A stretch of 64,000 nt of DNA from Serinicoccus kebangsaanensis (GCF_008919445.1 NZ_VSLG01000005.1:1-64000), one strand, 5' to 3'; positions 40,345-49,712 are shown, numbered from the stretch's first letter. Made by a program: numbers and translations. The notes: generated from the letters alone by a model not told the origin.

Positions 40345-42090
40345 ATGTCCACGTCAGCCGCCTCCCACCTCCCACCCGCCTACCCCGAGCGCGCCGCCTG
40401 GGGAACCGCGGGCAAGCTGCGCGCCTGGCAGGCGGGTGCCCTCGAGACCTACCTCACCGACCGCCCGCGCGACTTCCTCGCGGTCGCCACGCCGGGCGCC
40501 GGCAAGACGACCTTCGCGCTGCGGGTCGCCACCGAGCTCCTGGACCGCGGCGAGGTGCAGCGGATCACCGTCGTCGCGCCGACCGAGCACCTCAAGACGC
40601 AGTGGGCGGAGGCGGCCGCCAAGGTCGGGATCCGGATCGACCCGCGCTTCGCCAACGCGCACGGGCGGCACAGCCGTGACTTCGACGGCGTGGCGGTGAC
40701 CTATGCCGGGGTGGCGAGCAAGCCGCTGCTGCACCGGGCGCGCACCGAGGCGGCGCGCACCCTGGTCATCCTCGACGAGATCCACCACGGTGGCGACGCG
40801 CTGTCCTGGGGCGAGGCGGTCCGGGAGGCGTTCGAGCCGGCGACCCGTCGGCTGGCGCTGACCGGCACGCCGTTCCGCTCGGACACCGCGGCGATCCCGT
40901 TCGTCCGCTACGAGATGGATGCCGAGGGCATCCTGCGCTCGTCCGCCGACTACACCTACGGGTATGCCGATGCGCTGCGGGACGGCGTCGTGCGGCCCGT
41001 CCTCTTCCTGTCCTACGGCGGCACGATGCGGTGGCGCACGAAGGTCGGGGACGAGCTCGAGGCGCGGCTGGGGGAGCCGCTGACCCAGGACGTCACGAAG
41101 CAGGCGTGGCGGACGGCGCTCGACCCGGCCGGCGACTGGATCCCGTCCGTCCTGCGGGCGGCGGACAAGCGGCTCACCGAGGTGCGCCGCCACGTCGAGG
41201 ACGCGGGCGGCCTGGTCATCGCCTCCGACCAGCGCTCGGCCCGCGCCTACGCCAAGCAGCTGCGCGAGCTCACCGGTGAGCCGGCCACGGTGGTGCTGTC
41301 CGACGACGCCGGGTCCTCCGCCCGGATCGAGGAGTTCGCCGCGGGCGACTCCCGCTGGATGGTCGCGGTGCGGATGGTGTCCGAGGGGGTCGACGTGCCG
41401 CGGCTGGCCGTCGGGGTGTATGCCACGTCCACCTCGACCCCGCTCTTCTTCGCCCAGGCGGTCGGTCGCTTCGTCCGCGCGCGGCGGCGGGGGGAGACCG
41501 CCTCGGTCTTCCTGCCGAACGTCCCGCTGCTGCTGACCCACGCGGGCACGATGGAGGTGGAGCGGGACCACGCGCTGAACCGCAGGGAGAGCGAGGAGGA
41601 GCAGCTGTGGTCCGAGGAGGACGGGCTGGTCGCCGCCGCCCAGGCCGAGGGTGCCTCTGACGAGCTGGAGGGCAGCTACGAGGCGATCGGGTCGGACGCG
41701 GAGTTCGACCACGTCCTCTTCGATGCGGAGCAGTACGGGCTCGGGGGGATGCCGGGGTCCGAGGACGAGGACGAGTTCCTCGGGCTGCCGGGCCTGCTGG
41801 AGCCGGACCAGGTGGCCACCCTGCTGCGCGAGCGGCAGAAGCAGCAGGTCGGTCGGGACGGCGGTCGCGAGCGGGCCGAGGCCGTGTCGGCGCACCGCGC
41901 CCTGGCCGAGCACCGCAAGGAGCTCAACAAGCTGGTGTCGGCCTACGCCCAGAAGAAGGGTCAGCCGCACGCGGTGGTGCACGCGGAGCTGCGCCGCGCC
42001 TCCGGCGGGCCGGAGCTGGCCACGGCCACCTCGGAGCAGGTGCGCACCCGGATCGACACCCTCCGCCGCTGGTTCGTCGGGCGTCGCTGA
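40345..42090 (+). CDS. DEAD/DEAH-box superfamily 2 helicase
   Basis: The 581-residue SF2 helicase has Walker A ATPGAGKTTFALR, motif Ia VVAPTEHLKTQW, a DEIH Walker B (LVILDEIHHGG), motif III LTGTPFR, then VIASDQRSARAYA, MVSEGVDVPRLAVGVYAT and motif VI FAQAVGRFVRARRRGE. The C-terminal 150 residues are acidic and then basic, with no known domain. Close relatives are widespread in actinobacteria next to DUF3039 and are annotated as ATP-dependent helicases of unknown pathway. It is not a restriction subunit, since no partner genes are nearby. Confidence 0.9.
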   Translation: MSTSAASHLPPAYPERAAWGTAGKLRAWQAGALETYLTDRPRDFLAVATPGAGKTTFALRVATELLDRGEVQRITVVAPTEHLKTQWAEAAAKVGIRIDPRFANAHGRHSRDFDGVAVTYAGVASKPLLHRARTEAARTLVILDEIHHGGDALSWGEAVREAFEPATRRLALTGTPFRSDTAAIPFVRYEMDAEGILRSSADYTYGYADALRDGVVRPVLFLSYGGTMRWRTKVGDELEARLGEPLTQDVTKQAWRTALDPAGDWIPSVLRAADKRLTEVRRHVEDAGGLVIASDQRSARAYAKQLRELTGEPATVVLSDDAGSSARIEEFAAGDSRWMVAVRMVSEGVDVPRLAVGVYATSTSTPLFFAQAVGRFVRARRRGETASVFLPNVPLLLTHAGTMEVERDHALNRRESEEEQLWSEEDGLVAAAQAEGASDELEGSYEAIGSDAEFDHVLFDAEQYGLGGMPGSEDEDEFLGLPGLLEPDQVATLLRERQKQQVGRDGGRERAEAVSAHRALAEHRKELNKLVSAYAQKKGQPHAVVHAELRRASGGPELATATSEQVRTRIDTLRRWFVGRR

Positions 42091-42125
42091 GCGCCACAAC
42101 GCTCCCGGGGAGCGGGGTTGACCCA

Positions 42126-42192
42126 CCTGGGCAAGGTTGCGCACCGGATGCAGCGCCGAGAAGGGCGCTTCGGGTGCACAACCTTGCCCAGG
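42126..42192. repeat. Large inverted repeat with nested hairpin
   Basis: Twenty-base arms (42126-42145 and 42173-42192) pair at 19 of 20 positions. Inside them AGCGCC (42152-42157) pairs with GGCGCT (42164-42169). The structure begins 36 bp after the helicase stop and ends 60 bp before the P450 gene. It may be the helicase terminator or a mobile intergenic palindrome. Confidence 0.75.
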
Positions 42193-42237
42193 GGCGGGAG
42201 GGGTGGCTGGTGCGTGCGCGGGTATGCCGTCGGCCGG

Positions 42238-42243
42238 TAGCGT
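42238..42243 (+). promoter_or_regulatory. TAGCGT -10 element, leaderless start at 42252
   Basis: The hexamer ends 8 nt before the P450 start codon; no Shine-Dalgarno is visible. Confidence 0.45.
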
Positions 42244-42251
42244 GCGGGCGC

Positions 42252-43571
42252 ATGCGCACCCGACAGCCGGCGCGCGGGGGACTGCCGCCCGGCCCGCGGA
42301 CGCCCGCGGCCCTCCAGACGATCCAGGCCTTCACCGACCGTCGGAGCACCTTCGAGCGCCACCGTGCCCGCTACGGCGACCCCTTCACGGTGCGGATGCT
42401 GCCCGGCCCGCAGCACCTGGTCCTCTTCAGCGACCCGGACGCGATCAAGGAGATCTTCGCCGGGGACCCGGTCGAGCTGAGCGGGGCGCAGGGCAACGAG
42501 ATGCTGCGGGCGGCGATGGGGGACCGCTCGGTCATGCTCAACGACGGCGAGGCCCACCGGGCCATCCGGCGCTACCTCATGCCGGCCTTCTCGCCGGCCG
42601 CGGTGCGGGCATACCGCCCCGTCGTCGAGCGCGCCGCCGCGGCCGAGATCGACACCTGGACCCCGGGCCTCCCGGTCGTGGCGCTGGAGCGGATGAGCCG
42701 GGTCACGCTCGAGGTGATGATGCAGGTGGTGCTCGGCGCGAGCGACCCCGAGCGGTTGGCCGCGCTGCGTCCCCGCGTGCTGCGTCTGGTCGAGGTCGAC
42801 CCCGTGGTGGTCGGGGGCTGGCTCTACCCCCGGCTGCGCGCCCTGCCGCCCTGGCGCGGCCACGCCCGCAACCTGCGGGCGATCGACGACCTCATCCACG
42901 CCGAGGTGACGGACCGCAGACGCGGCAGCACCGCCGGTTCGTCGGACCTGCTCACCCAGCTGCTCGCCGTCGGCAGCGAGGCCGACGACCGGGAGCCCCT
43001 CACCGCCGACGAGATCCGCGACCAGGTCGTGACCCTGCTGCTCGCCGGCTACGAGACCACGGCCTCCACCCTGGCGTGGACGCTGCACGAGCTCGGCCGC
43101 GACGAGCAGGTGCGCGCCCACGCCCGCCGCGCCGCGCACGCCGGTGACGAGGAGCACCTGGAGGCCTGCGTGAAGGAGGCGACGCGGCTGCACCCGATCA
43201 TCGACTACGTCGCCCGCACCCTGCGCAGCGACCAGCGGATCGGCGGCGTCGACCTGCCGGCCGGGGCGACCGCAGCCCCGGCGATCCTGCTCGCGCACCA
43301 CGACCCCGACGCCTTCCCGGAGCCGGACAGGTTCCGGCCGGAGCGGTTCCTCGGCGAGGGGCCGGAGCCGCACACGTTCATCCCGTTCGGCGGGGGAGTG
43401 CGCCGGTGCATCGGCGCCGCGTTCGCGCTCATGGAGGGCGTGGTCGTGCTGCGCGAGGTGCTCACCCGCGTCGATGTCGTCGCCGACTCCCCGGCCCCCA
43501 CCCGGCTGCGCAACATCACCAACGTCCCCGGCGACGGTGCCCCGCTGCGGGTCTGCCCGCCCCCCGGCTGA
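42252..43571 (+). CDS. Cytochrome P450
   Basis: The 439-residue bacterial class P450 has an I-helix oxygen-activation motif AGYETT (265-270), a K-helix ExxR at E309/R312 (EATRLHP) and the heme-binding loop FIPFGGGVRRCIG with the thiolate Cys386. It needs electrons from ferredoxin partners, and none is encoded nearby. The substrate is unknown. The frame is open upstream into the inverted repeat, but ATG 42252 after a -10 element at leaderless distance is the better start. It lies alone between a helicase and a HIT-like protein. Confidence 0.92.
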   Translation: MRTRQPARGGLPPGPRTPAALQTIQAFTDRRSTFERHRARYGDPFTVRMLPGPQHLVLFSDPDAIKEIFAGDPVELSGAQGNEMLRAAMGDRSVMLNDGEAHRAIRRYLMPAFSPAAVRAYRPVVERAAAAEIDTWTPGLPVVALERMSRVTLEVMMQVVLGASDPERLAALRPRVLRLVEVDPVVVGGWLYPRLRALPPWRGHARNLRAIDDLIHAEVTDRRRGSTAGSSDLLTQLLAVGSEADDREPLTADEIRDQVVTLLLAGYETTASTLAWTLHELGRDEQVRAHARRAAHAGDEEHLEACVKEATRLHPIIDYVARTLRSDQRIGGVDLPAGATAAPAILLAHHDPDAFPEPDRFRPERFLGEGPEPHTFIPFGGGVRRCIGAAFALMEGVVVLREVLTRVDVVADSPAPTRLRNITNVPGDGAPLRVCPPPG

Positions 43572-43611
43572 CCCCCTCCGCACCGCCCGGGCGCTCCGGA
43601 CCCGGTCGCTC

Positions 43612-43617
43612 TAGGGT
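43612..43617 (+). promoter_or_regulatory. TAGGGT -10 element, leaderless start at 43624
   Basis: The hexamer ends 6 nt before the ATG and no Shine-Dalgarno is present. Confidence 0.5.
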
Positions 43618-43623
43618 CGGGGT

Positions 43624-44244
43624 ATGCCGGAGACGCCGCAGGAGTGGTATGCACGGGTCAGCGAGGCGATCGAGCGCGACGGGTACCGCGAGAGCGACCT
43701 GCAGCAGTGGAGCTCCTGGCCCTGGACCGGTGCGCTCGCGCCGAAACCGCTCGATCCGCCCGCAGACGTCGAGCCGCCGCGCAGGGGAGCCGGGGGCGTC
43801 GACTGCTTCGTCTGCGCGAACGCGGCCTCCCTCGACCCCAGCTCCGTCGTGTGGCACGACGACCTCTTCCTGCTCGGCCTGCCGCACGAGCGGCGCGGGC
43901 TGCCGTTCGCGCTGTTCCTCATGCCGCGGCGGCACGCCGAGCTGGGCAACCTGACGACCGAGGAGGCGACCCGCCAGGGCGAGCTGCTCACGGCCGTGGA
44001 CGTCGCCGCACGGCAGGTGCTCGCCGTCCCGCGGATCCAGGTGGCGATGTGGGGTGACGGGACCGAGCACCTGCACTGGTGGCTGTATGCCCGGCCCACC
44101 GGGATGCTCCAGCTGCGGGGCACCTTCCTGTCGCACTGGGACGACCTGCTGCCTCCGGTGCCGCCCGCGCAGTTCCGCGCCGACCAGGTGCTCGTGACCC
44201 AGGAGCTGGCGCGCCGGGTCGGCGGCGAAGCCGTGCCGGACTGA
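43624..44244 (+). CDS. HIT-like protein with CxxC motif
   Basis: The 206-residue soluble protein has a CFVC pair near residue 60. Following it are VVWHDDLFLLGLPHERRGLPFALFLMPRRHAELGNLT and DGTEHLHWWLYARPTGM. The fold order and the HLHWW motif resemble histidine-triad (HIT) or GalT-like nucleotide hydrolases, with a shortened histidine triad (HxHxx). HIT proteins hydrolyse or transfer nucleotidyl groups. The incomplete triad makes the activity uncertain; it may be a binding protein. Confidence 0.65.
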   Translation: MPETPQEWYARVSEAIERDGYRESDLQQWSSWPWTGALAPKPLDPPADVEPPRRGAGGVDCFVCANAASLDPSSVVWHDDLFLLGLPHERRGLPFALFLMPRRHAELGNLTTEEATRQGELLTAVDVAARQVLAVPRIQVAMWGDGTEHLHWWLYARPTGMLQLRGTFLSHWDDLLPPVPPAQFRADQVLVTQELARRVGGEAVPD

Positions 44245-44258
44245 GGGTCGTCCGCCGT

Positions 44259-44264
44259 TACGCT
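44259..44264 (+). promoter_or_regulatory. TACGCT -10 element, leaderless start at 44271
   Basis: The hexamer ends 6 nt before the ATG of the RDD gene. Confidence 0.4.
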
Positions 44265-44270
44265 GGCGCC

Positions 44271-45071
44271 ATGAGTCAGCAGGCAGGGTGGTACGACGAC
44301 CCTCAGGACGAGCACCAGCTGCGCTACTGGGACGGCGTCCAGTGGAGCGACCACACGGCCCCCAAGCAGAAGCCGAACCTCGCCCAGGCGGGCCAGCAGC
44401 CCCAGGACTCCCCGGGTGCGCAGGCCTCCGGCCAGGGGCAGTCGCCGTGGGGGCGCCCGGGCGGGGGTCAGCAGGGTCTCCAGCAGGACAACCCCTATGC
44501 CGCGCAGCAGCAGTGGCAGGGAGGGCCGGGCGGCTACCAGCCGCGGCCCGTCCCGACCACGCCCGACGGCCAACCGCTGGCCGGCTGGTGGCACCGGGTC
44601 GGTGCCCGGCTGATCGACGGCCTGCTCGCCCTCGTGCTCTCGACCGTGCTGGTGGTGGTCACGGCCACCCCCGAGCTGACCGCCGCGCTGGAGGACTACG
44701 CCCTCAACCCCGACCCGACCTCGGCCGTCCCGGTGGTGCTCGAGGACTGGTTGTTGCAGCTCGGGCTGATCTCAGGGCTGGTCGGGGTGGCCTACGAGGT
44801 GCTCATGGTGAAGTTCTTCGGCGGCACGGTCGGCAAGCTCATCACCGGCCTGCGGGTCCGCCTCAGGGACCAGCCGGGACTGCCGTCGTGGAACGCGGTG
44901 CTGCTGCGGTCGGCTGTCTACCAGGGCCCCAACCTGGTCTCCTACCTCCTGCCCGCCCTGTCGCTGCTCGGCCTGTTCACCCTGGTCGACGTGCTCTGGC
45001 CGCTGTGGGACCCCCAGCGGCAGGCCCTGCACGACAAGGCCGCGCGCACCAACGTCGTGCGGACCCGCTAG
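44271..45071 (+). CDS. RDD-family membrane protein with N-terminal DUF2510 domain
   Basis: The 266-residue protein starts with a DUF2510 module (AGWYDDPQDEHQLRYWDGVQWSDHT). A Gln/Gly/Pro-rich linker of ~65 residues is followed by an RDD domain with three membrane helices: AGWWHRVGARLIDGLLALVLS, FFGGTVGKLITGLRVRLRD and LLSYL-like helices near the end. RDD proteins may be ion or small-molecule transporters. DUF2510 is a short domain found at termini of actinobacterial membrane proteins. Confidence 0.88.
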   Translation: MSQQAGWYDDPQDEHQLRYWDGVQWSDHTAPKQKPNLAQAGQQPQDSPGAQASGQGQSPWGRPGGGQQGLQQDNPYAAQQQWQGGPGGYQPRPVPTTPDGQPLAGWWHRVGARLIDGLLALVLSTVLVVVTATPELTAALEDYALNPDPTSAVPVVLEDWLLQLGLISGLVGVAYEVLMVKFFGGTVGKLITGLRVRLRDQPGLPSWNAVLLRSAVYQGPNLVSYLLPALSLLGLFTLVDVLWPLWDPQRQALHDKAARTNVVRTR

Positions 45072-45138
45072 CCGCCCACGGGCATACCCCTCCGTGCCGG
45101 CGGGCGCCGGCGACCCCGCTCCTGGCACCATCGTGGCC

Positions 45139-45729
45139 ATGAGCCGCGCGCTGATCATCGTCGACGTCCAGCACGACTTCTGCGAGGGCGGGTCCCTCCC
45201 CGTGACGGGTGGGATCGCCGTCGCCACCGGGATCGGTGAGTTCGTGACCCGGCACCGGGACCGGTATGCCGCCGTCGTCGCCACGGCCGACTGGCACGTC
45301 GACCCCGGTGACCACTGGGCCACCGACGGCGAGCCCGACTTCCGGCACTCCTGGCCGGTGCACTGCGAGGTCGGCACCCAGGGTGCCGAATTCCGCCCCG
45401 AGCTGGCCCCGGCGCTGGAGCTCGTGGACGCGGTCTTCCGCAAGGGCGAGCACGAGGCCGCCTACTCCGGCTTCGAGGGCAGCGCCGACGTCGACGGTCG
45501 GTCGGTGCCGCTCGCGGACTGGCTGCGGGAGCGCGGGGTCACCGCCGTCGACGTCTGCGGCCTCGCGACCGACTACTGCGTGCGCGCCACCGCCCTGGAC
45601 GCCCGGCGCGAGGGCCTGGAGACGACCCTGCTCAGGGACCTGTGCGCCGGCGTCGCGCCGGAGAGCACCGAGGCGGCGCTGGAGGAGATGCGAGACGCCG
45701 GGGTCGCTCAGCTCCAGTCGTCGAGGTAG
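45139..45729 (+). CDS. pncA: Nicotinamidase (isochorismatase family)
   Basis: The 196-residue enzyme has the cysteine-hydrolase triad D9 (IVDVQHDF), K102 (FRKGEH) and C147 (LATDYCVRAT). The metal-binding region is DWHVDPGDHW (Asp51, His53, His59). It converts nicotinamide to nicotinate, the first step of NAD salvage. The next enzyme, nicotinate phosphoribosyltransferase, is encoded convergently and the two coding regions share 22 bp at their 3' ends. No clear ribosome site is seen. Confidence 0.92.
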   Translation: MSRALIIVDVQHDFCEGGSLPVTGGIAVATGIGEFVTRHRDRYAAVVATADWHVDPGDHWATDGEPDFRHSWPVHCEVGTQGAEFRPELAPALELVDAVFRKGEHEAAYSGFEGSADVDGRSVPLADWLRERGVTAVDVCGLATDYCVRATALDARREGLETTLLRDLCAGVAPESTEAALEEMRDAGVAQLQSSR

Positions 45730-47009
45730 GTCGTCGGCAGGGCCGGCTCGCCGTGGGACAGGCGCAGCGCCGGGAGCGGCAGCTCGGCCCGGGCCTGCTC
45801 GTGGTGCGCCCGGGCGGTCTGCACGTCGGTCGGGGCGACCACCTCGCCCGAGGCGACGAGCGGGACCAATAGGCTCCGGTCGTCGCCGTCGTCGTCCGGG
45901 TGCTCGTTGATGCCCACGATCTCCGCGCTCGCCACGCCGAGGGCGGACCGGCGACGCAGCGCATACTTGCGCCCGCCGACGCTGGTCTTGTCCTTGCTCG
46001 CCTTGGCGACGCCCTCCAGCTGACCCGCGCCGTTCTCCCGGCTGACGAGCTTGTAGACCATCCCCGCCGCGGGGTGACCCGACCCGGTGACGACCTGGGT
46101 GCCGACACCGTAGGCATCGACCGGGGCCGCCTGGAGCGCGGCGATGGCGTACTCGTCCAGGTCCGAGGTCACCACGATCCGGGTGTCCGTCGCGCCGAGC
46201 CGGTCCAGCTGGGCGCGGACCTCGAACGCCTGGCTGACCAGGTCACCGGAGTCCAGGCGCACGCCTCCCAGCTCGGCGCCGGCGAGCTCGACCGCCAGCT
46301 CCACCGCCCCGGTGACGTCGTAGGTGTCGACCAGCAGCGTGGTGGACAGCCCGAGGCTGGCGAGCTGGGTCGCGAACGCCGAGCGCTCGTCGTCGTGCAG
46401 CAGGGTGTAGGAGTGGGCGGCGGTGCCCATGGTCGGGAGCCCGTGGCGGCGACCCGCCTCCAGGTTGGAGGTCGAGGCGAAGCCGGCGAGGTATGCCGCC
46501 CGCGCCGCCCCGACGGCGGCCGCCTCGTGGGTGCGGCGCGATCCCATCTCGATGCACGGGCGGCCGTGCGCGACCGCGGTCATCCGGGACGCGGCCGAGG
46601 CCACGGCCGAGTCGTGGTTGAGGATCGACAGGAAGAGCGTCTCCAGGATCACCCCCTCGGCGAAGGAGGACTCGACCACGAGCAGCGGCGAGCCGGGGAA
46701 GTAGATCTCGCCCTCGGCATACCCCCAGATGTCGCCGGTGAAGCGGTAGTCGGCCAGCCAGTCCAGGGTGCGCCCGTCCACGACCTGCCGGTCGGCGAGG
46801 AAGGTGAGCTCCTCCTCCCCGAAGCGGAAGTCGCGCAGCGCCTCGAGGGCCCGCCCGGTGCCGGCCACGACGCCGTAGCGCCGCCCGTCGGGCAGCCGGC
46901 GGGCGAACGCCTCGAAGACGCAGCGGCGGTCCGCGTGACCGCTGGCCAGAGCGGCCTGGATCATCGTCAGCTCGTAGTGGTCGGTCAGCAGGGCGGTGCT
47001 CGGGCTCAC
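45708..47009 (-). CDS. pncB: Nicotinate phosphoribosyltransferase
   Basis: The 433-residue enzyme of NAD salvage joins nicotinate and PRPP to give nicotinate mononucleotide. Recognisable parts are [16 protein letters not shown] at the N-terminus, [27 protein letters not shown], the catalytic-histidine block [24 protein letters not shown] and [12 protein letters not shown]. It lies opposite pncA, overlapping it by 22 bp, and its promoter faces clpS with 22 bp between the start codons. Confidence 0.94.
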   Translation of the reverse strand: MSPSTALLTDHYELTMIQAALASGHADRRCVFEAFARRLPDGRRYGVVAGTGRALEALRDFRFGEEELTFLADRQVVDGRTLDWLADYRFTGDIWGYAEGEIYFPGSPLLVVESSFAEGVILETLFLSILNHDSAVASAASRMTAVAHGRPCIEMGSRRTHEAAAVGAARAAYLAGFASTSNLEAGRRHGLPTMGTAAHSYTLLHDDERSAFATQLASLGLSTTLLVDTYDVTGAVELAVELAGAELGGVRLDSGDLVSQAFEVRAQLDRLGATDTRIVVTSDLDEYAIAALQAAPVDAYGVGTQVVTGSGHPAAGMVYKLVSRENGAGQLEGVAKASKDKTSVGGRKYALRRRSALGVASAEIVGINEHPDDDGDDRSLLVPLVASGEVVAPTDVQTARAHHEQARAELPLPALRLSHGEPALPTTYLDDWS

Positions 47010-47019
47010 CCCGGCACCC

Positions 47020-47025
47020 TATGGT
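47020..47025 (+). promoter_or_regulatory. TATGGT -10 element, leaderless start at 47032
   Basis: The hexamer ends 6 nt before the clpS GTG start; it lies in the 22-bp gap between the divergent pncB and clpS starts. Confidence 0.5.
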
Positions 47026-47031
47026 GGGGGA

Positions 47032-47364
47032 GTGCCGATCGACACCCCCAGCCCGCCCGCCCCGCCCGCCGATCCGCAGACGAGTCCGCAGGAGCAGGGT
47101 GGCGTGGCGGTCCTGGACCGGCCCGAGGCGGACGTCCCGTGGATCACCCTCGTGTGGAACGACCCCGTCAACCTGATGAACTACGTCACCTGGGTCTTCC
47201 AGACGCACTTCGGCTACAGCCGGGCCAAGGCGGAGAAGCTCATGATGGACGTCCACACCGAGGGCCGCGCGGTGGTCTCGACCGGCACCAGGGAGAAGAT
47301 GGAGGCCGACACCGAGGCGATGCACGGCTACGGCCTCTGGGCGACCTTCCAGAAGGACGACTAG
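47032..47364 (+). CDS. clpS: ATP-dependent Clp protease adaptor ClpS
   Basis: The 110-residue adaptor has a disordered Pro-rich N-terminus of ~35 residues. The ClpS core is [21 protein letters not shown], including the N-degron-binding pocket residues (ND, M), followed by [33 protein letters not shown]. It delivers N-end-rule substrates to ClpA/ClpC. The GTG start has no Shine-Dalgarno but has a -10 element at leaderless distance. It is followed 4 bp later by the DUF2017 gene, a conserved actinobacterial pair. Confidence 0.93.
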   Translation: MPIDTPSPPAPPADPQTSPQEQGGVAVLDRPEADVPWITLVWNDPVNLMNYVTWVFQTHFGYSRAKAEKLMMDVHTEGRAVVSTGTREKMEADTEAMHGYGLWATFQKDD

Positions 47365-47368
47365 GGGT

Positions 47369-47953
47369 ATGGCGCGCGCGTTCCGTCGCAAGGGCGGCCG
47401 GCTGGTCGGCTCCTTCGACGCCGAGGAGATCTCCGTGGTCACCCACGTGCTGCGGCTGACGCGGGACTTCGTGGCGCCGGAGCGGCCCGACTCCGGCGAC
47501 CCGTTCCTGGACCTGGTCGCCGGCCTGGGGGACGAGGTGGACCCCACAGAGCCCAGCGACCCCGCGCTGGCCCGGCTGCTCCCTCCGGCCTCCCGCGACG
47601 ACGACGAGCAGGCGGTCGAGTTCCGCCGGTTGACCGAGCACGGTCTGCGCCAGCGCAAGGCCGCGACCCTGGCCACCGCCATCGCCGCGCTGGAGGCCGC
47701 GGAGGCGCCCCGCGTCGAGCTGGACCTGGACCAGGCGCGGGCGCTCGCGGTCGCCCTCACCGACGCCCGTCTCATCCTGGGGGAGCGGCTGGGGCTGCGC
47801 ACCGACGAGGACTCCGAACGCCTGCACGAGGAGCTGGAGCAGGCGCTCGCCGGCGAGGTCGAGCTGGACCCGGCGCTCGCGCAGAAGATGGCCTACTACG
47901 ACTTCCTGTCCTGGATGCAGGAGTCGGTGACGCTCGGCCTGATGGCGCGCTGA
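47369..47953 (+). CDS. DUF2017-domain protein
   Basis: The 194-residue helical protein, with DAEEISVVTHVLRLTRDFV, LLPPASRDDDEQAVEFRRLTEHGLRQRK and LDLDQARALAVALTDARLILGERLGL, fits the actinobacterial DUF2017 family that regularly follows clpS. Function is unknown. Conserved pairing with clpS suggests a link to regulated proteolysis. Confidence 0.88.
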   Translation: MARAFRRKGGRLVGSFDAEEISVVTHVLRLTRDFVAPERPDSGDPFLDLVAGLGDEVDPTEPSDPALARLLPPASRDDDEQAVEFRRLTEHGLRQRKAATLATAIAALEAAEAPRVELDLDQARALAVALTDARLILGERLGLRTDEDSERLHEELEQALAGEVELDPALAQKMAYYDFLSWMQESVTLGLMAR

Positions 47954-47975
47954 GGCATACCCTCCGCTGCCGGAA

Positions 47976-48021
47976 TTCGACCTTCCGAAGGTGTGCCATG
48001 GCAGCAGAAAGCACGGTCGAA
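47976..48021. repeat. Intergenic inverted repeat before gltX
   Basis: TTCGACC (47976-47982) pairs with GGTCGAA (48015-48021), enclosing the palindromes CCTTCCGAAGG (47981-47991) and GCCATGGC. It lies between DUF2017 and gltX and may be the DUF2017 terminator. Confidence 0.45.
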
Positions 48022-48042
48022 ATCGGGCAGGACCGCGGGAAG

Positions 48043-48048
48043 TAGGCT
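48043..48048 (+). promoter_or_regulatory. TAGGCT -10 element upstream of gltX
   Basis: The hexamer ends 10 nt before ATG 48059, giving a leaderless or near-leaderless transcript. Confidence 0.45.
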
Positions 48049-48058
48049 GGCGCCCATC

Positions 48059-49618
48059 ATGACGACGCACCCGACCCCGCACCCCGCCGCCGCCCCGACG
48101 CAGGAGGAGGCCACCGGCACCGACGTCCGGGTCCGCTTCTGCCCCAGCCCGACCGGGACCCCGCACGTGGGGCTCGCCCGGACGGCGCTGTTCAACTGGG
48201 CCTACGCCCGGCACCACGGCGGCACCCTCGTCTTCCGCGTCGAGGACACCGACGCCGCGCGCGACTCCGAGGAGTCGGTGGCGCAGCTGGTCGACGCGCT
48301 TGACTGGCTCGGGCTGGACTACGACGAGGGTCCGGGTGTCGGCGGGCCGTACGGCCCCTACCGACAGAGCGAGCGGGCCGACCTGCACGCCGACGCGGCC
48401 CGCCGCCTGCTCGAGGCGGGCCTGGCCTACGAGTCCTTCAGCACGCCGGAGGAGGTCGAGGCGCGGCACAAGGCCGCAGGGCGGGACCCCAAGCTCGGCT
48501 ACGACAACCACGACCGTGAGCTCACCCAGGAGCAGAAGGACGCCTTCCGCGCCGAGGGGCGCGAGCCGGTGCTCCGGCTGCGCATGCCGGACGAGGACAT
48601 CACCTTCACCGACCTGGTCCGCGGCGAGGTGACCTTCGGTGCCGGGTCGGTCCCCGACTTCGTCATCGTGCGGGGCAACGGGCAGCCGCTCTACACCCTC
48701 GTCAACCCGGTCGACGACGCGCTGATGCGCATCACGCACGTCATCCGGGGGGAAGACCTGCTCAGCTCGACGCCGCGGCAGATCGCGCTCTACCGCGCCC
48801 TGATCGAGATCGGGGTGGCCGAGCGGGTGCCGACCTTCGCCCACCTGCCGCTGGTGCTGGGGGAGGGCAACAAGAAGCTGTCCAAGCGCGACCCGCAGTC
48901 CGACCTCTTCCTGCACCGCGAGCGCGGCTTCGTCCGCGAGGGGATGATCAACTACCTGGCCCTGCTGGGCTGGTCGATCGGCCCGGACCGCGACATCTTC
49001 GACCCGGAGCACCTCGTCGAGGCCTTCGACGTGCGCGACGTCAACCCCAACCCGGCACGGTGGGACCAGAAGAAGGCGGAGTCGCTGAACGGTGACCACC
49101 TGCGGCGGCTGCCGCTCGCGGAGTTCACCTCGCGGCTGCTGCCGGTCCTGCGCGGGGCCGGCGTGCTCGGCGAGCAGTCCGGGATGGGGGAGCTGGCCCG
49201 GCTGGAGGTGATCGCCGACCTCATCCAGACCAGGATCCAGGTGCTGTCGGAGGCGGTCCCCATGGTGGCGCCGTTCTTCCAGCGCGGCGAGGAGCTGGAG
49301 ATCGCCGACGACGCGCGCGGGCAGCTCAAGGAGGACGCCGGTGCCGTGCTGGACGCGGCGGTCGCCGCCCTCGAGCCGATCTCCGGCGCGGCGCCGCAGC
49401 CGCTCGGCGGCGGCGTCGAGTGGACGCACGACCGCATCGAGGCGGCCCTGCGCGAGGCCCTGGTGGACGGGATGGGGCTCAAGCCCCGGTTCGCCTTCGG
49501 GCCGCTGCGGACGGCCGTCTCGGGCCAGCGGATCAGCCCGCCGCTGTTCGAGTCGATGCAGATCCTGGGCAAGCACGAGACCCTCGACCGGCTCGGTCGG
49601 CTGCGTCGCAGCGTGTGA
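48059..49618 (+). CDS. gltX: Glutamyl-tRNA synthetase
   Basis: The 519-residue class I synthetase has the HIGH-type motif in [22 protein letters not shown] and the KMSKS-type motif in [10 protein letters not shown]. The GluRS-specific central part is [41 protein letters not shown], followed by the helical anticodon domain. It charges tRNA-Glu, and a tRNA-Glu(CTC) gene lies about 250 bp downstream, followed by no glutaminyl-tRNA synthetase here. In most actinobacteria this enzyme also mischarges tRNA-Gln for the GatCAB route, which fits the tRNA-Gln/tRNA-Glu pair beside it. Confidence 0.96.
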   Translation: MTTHPTPHPAAAPTQEEATGTDVRVRFCPSPTGTPHVGLARTALFNWAYARHHGGTLVFRVEDTDAARDSEESVAQLVDALDWLGLDYDEGPGVGGPYGPYRQSERADLHADAARRLLEAGLAYESFSTPEEVEARHKAAGRDPKLGYDNHDRELTQEQKDAFRAEGREPVLRLRMPDEDITFTDLVRGEVTFGAGSVPDFVIVRGNGQPLYTLVNPVDDALMRITHVIRGEDLLSSTPRQIALYRALIEIGVAERVPTFAHLPLVLGEGNKKLSKRDPQSDLFLHRERGFVREGMINYLALLGWSIGPDRDIFDPEHLVEAFDVRDVNPNPARWDQKKAESLNGDHLRRLPLAEFTSRLLPVLRGAGVLGEQSGMGELARLEVIADLIQTRIQVLSEAVPMVAPFFQRGEELEIADDARGQLKEDAGAVLDAAVAALEPISGAAPQPLGGGVEWTHDRIEAALREALVDGMGLKPRFAFGPLRTAVSGQRISPPLFESMQILGKHETLDRLGRLRRSV

Positions 49619-49638
49619 CCCGCGGGCGGCCCGGCAAT

Positions 49639-49668
49639 TTGGGTCGAGGTCGCCGGGCACGGTAGAGT
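49639..49668 (+). promoter_or_regulatory. Promoter of the tRNA-Gln/tRNA-Glu genes
   Basis: TTGGGT (49639-49644), an 18-bp spacer and TAGAGT (49663-49668) lie 44 bp before tRNA-Gln. Confidence 0.55.
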
Positions 49669-49712
49669 GGTGCCTCGGTTCTCCGCCCTGAGAAGGGATC
49701 GGGGATGCCCTT

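Noticed and set aside
40345-42090. Restriction or phage-defence helicase
   Set aside because: Motifs are those of a stand-alone SF2 helicase common in actinobacteria. No nuclease, methyltransferase or other defence gene is adjacent.
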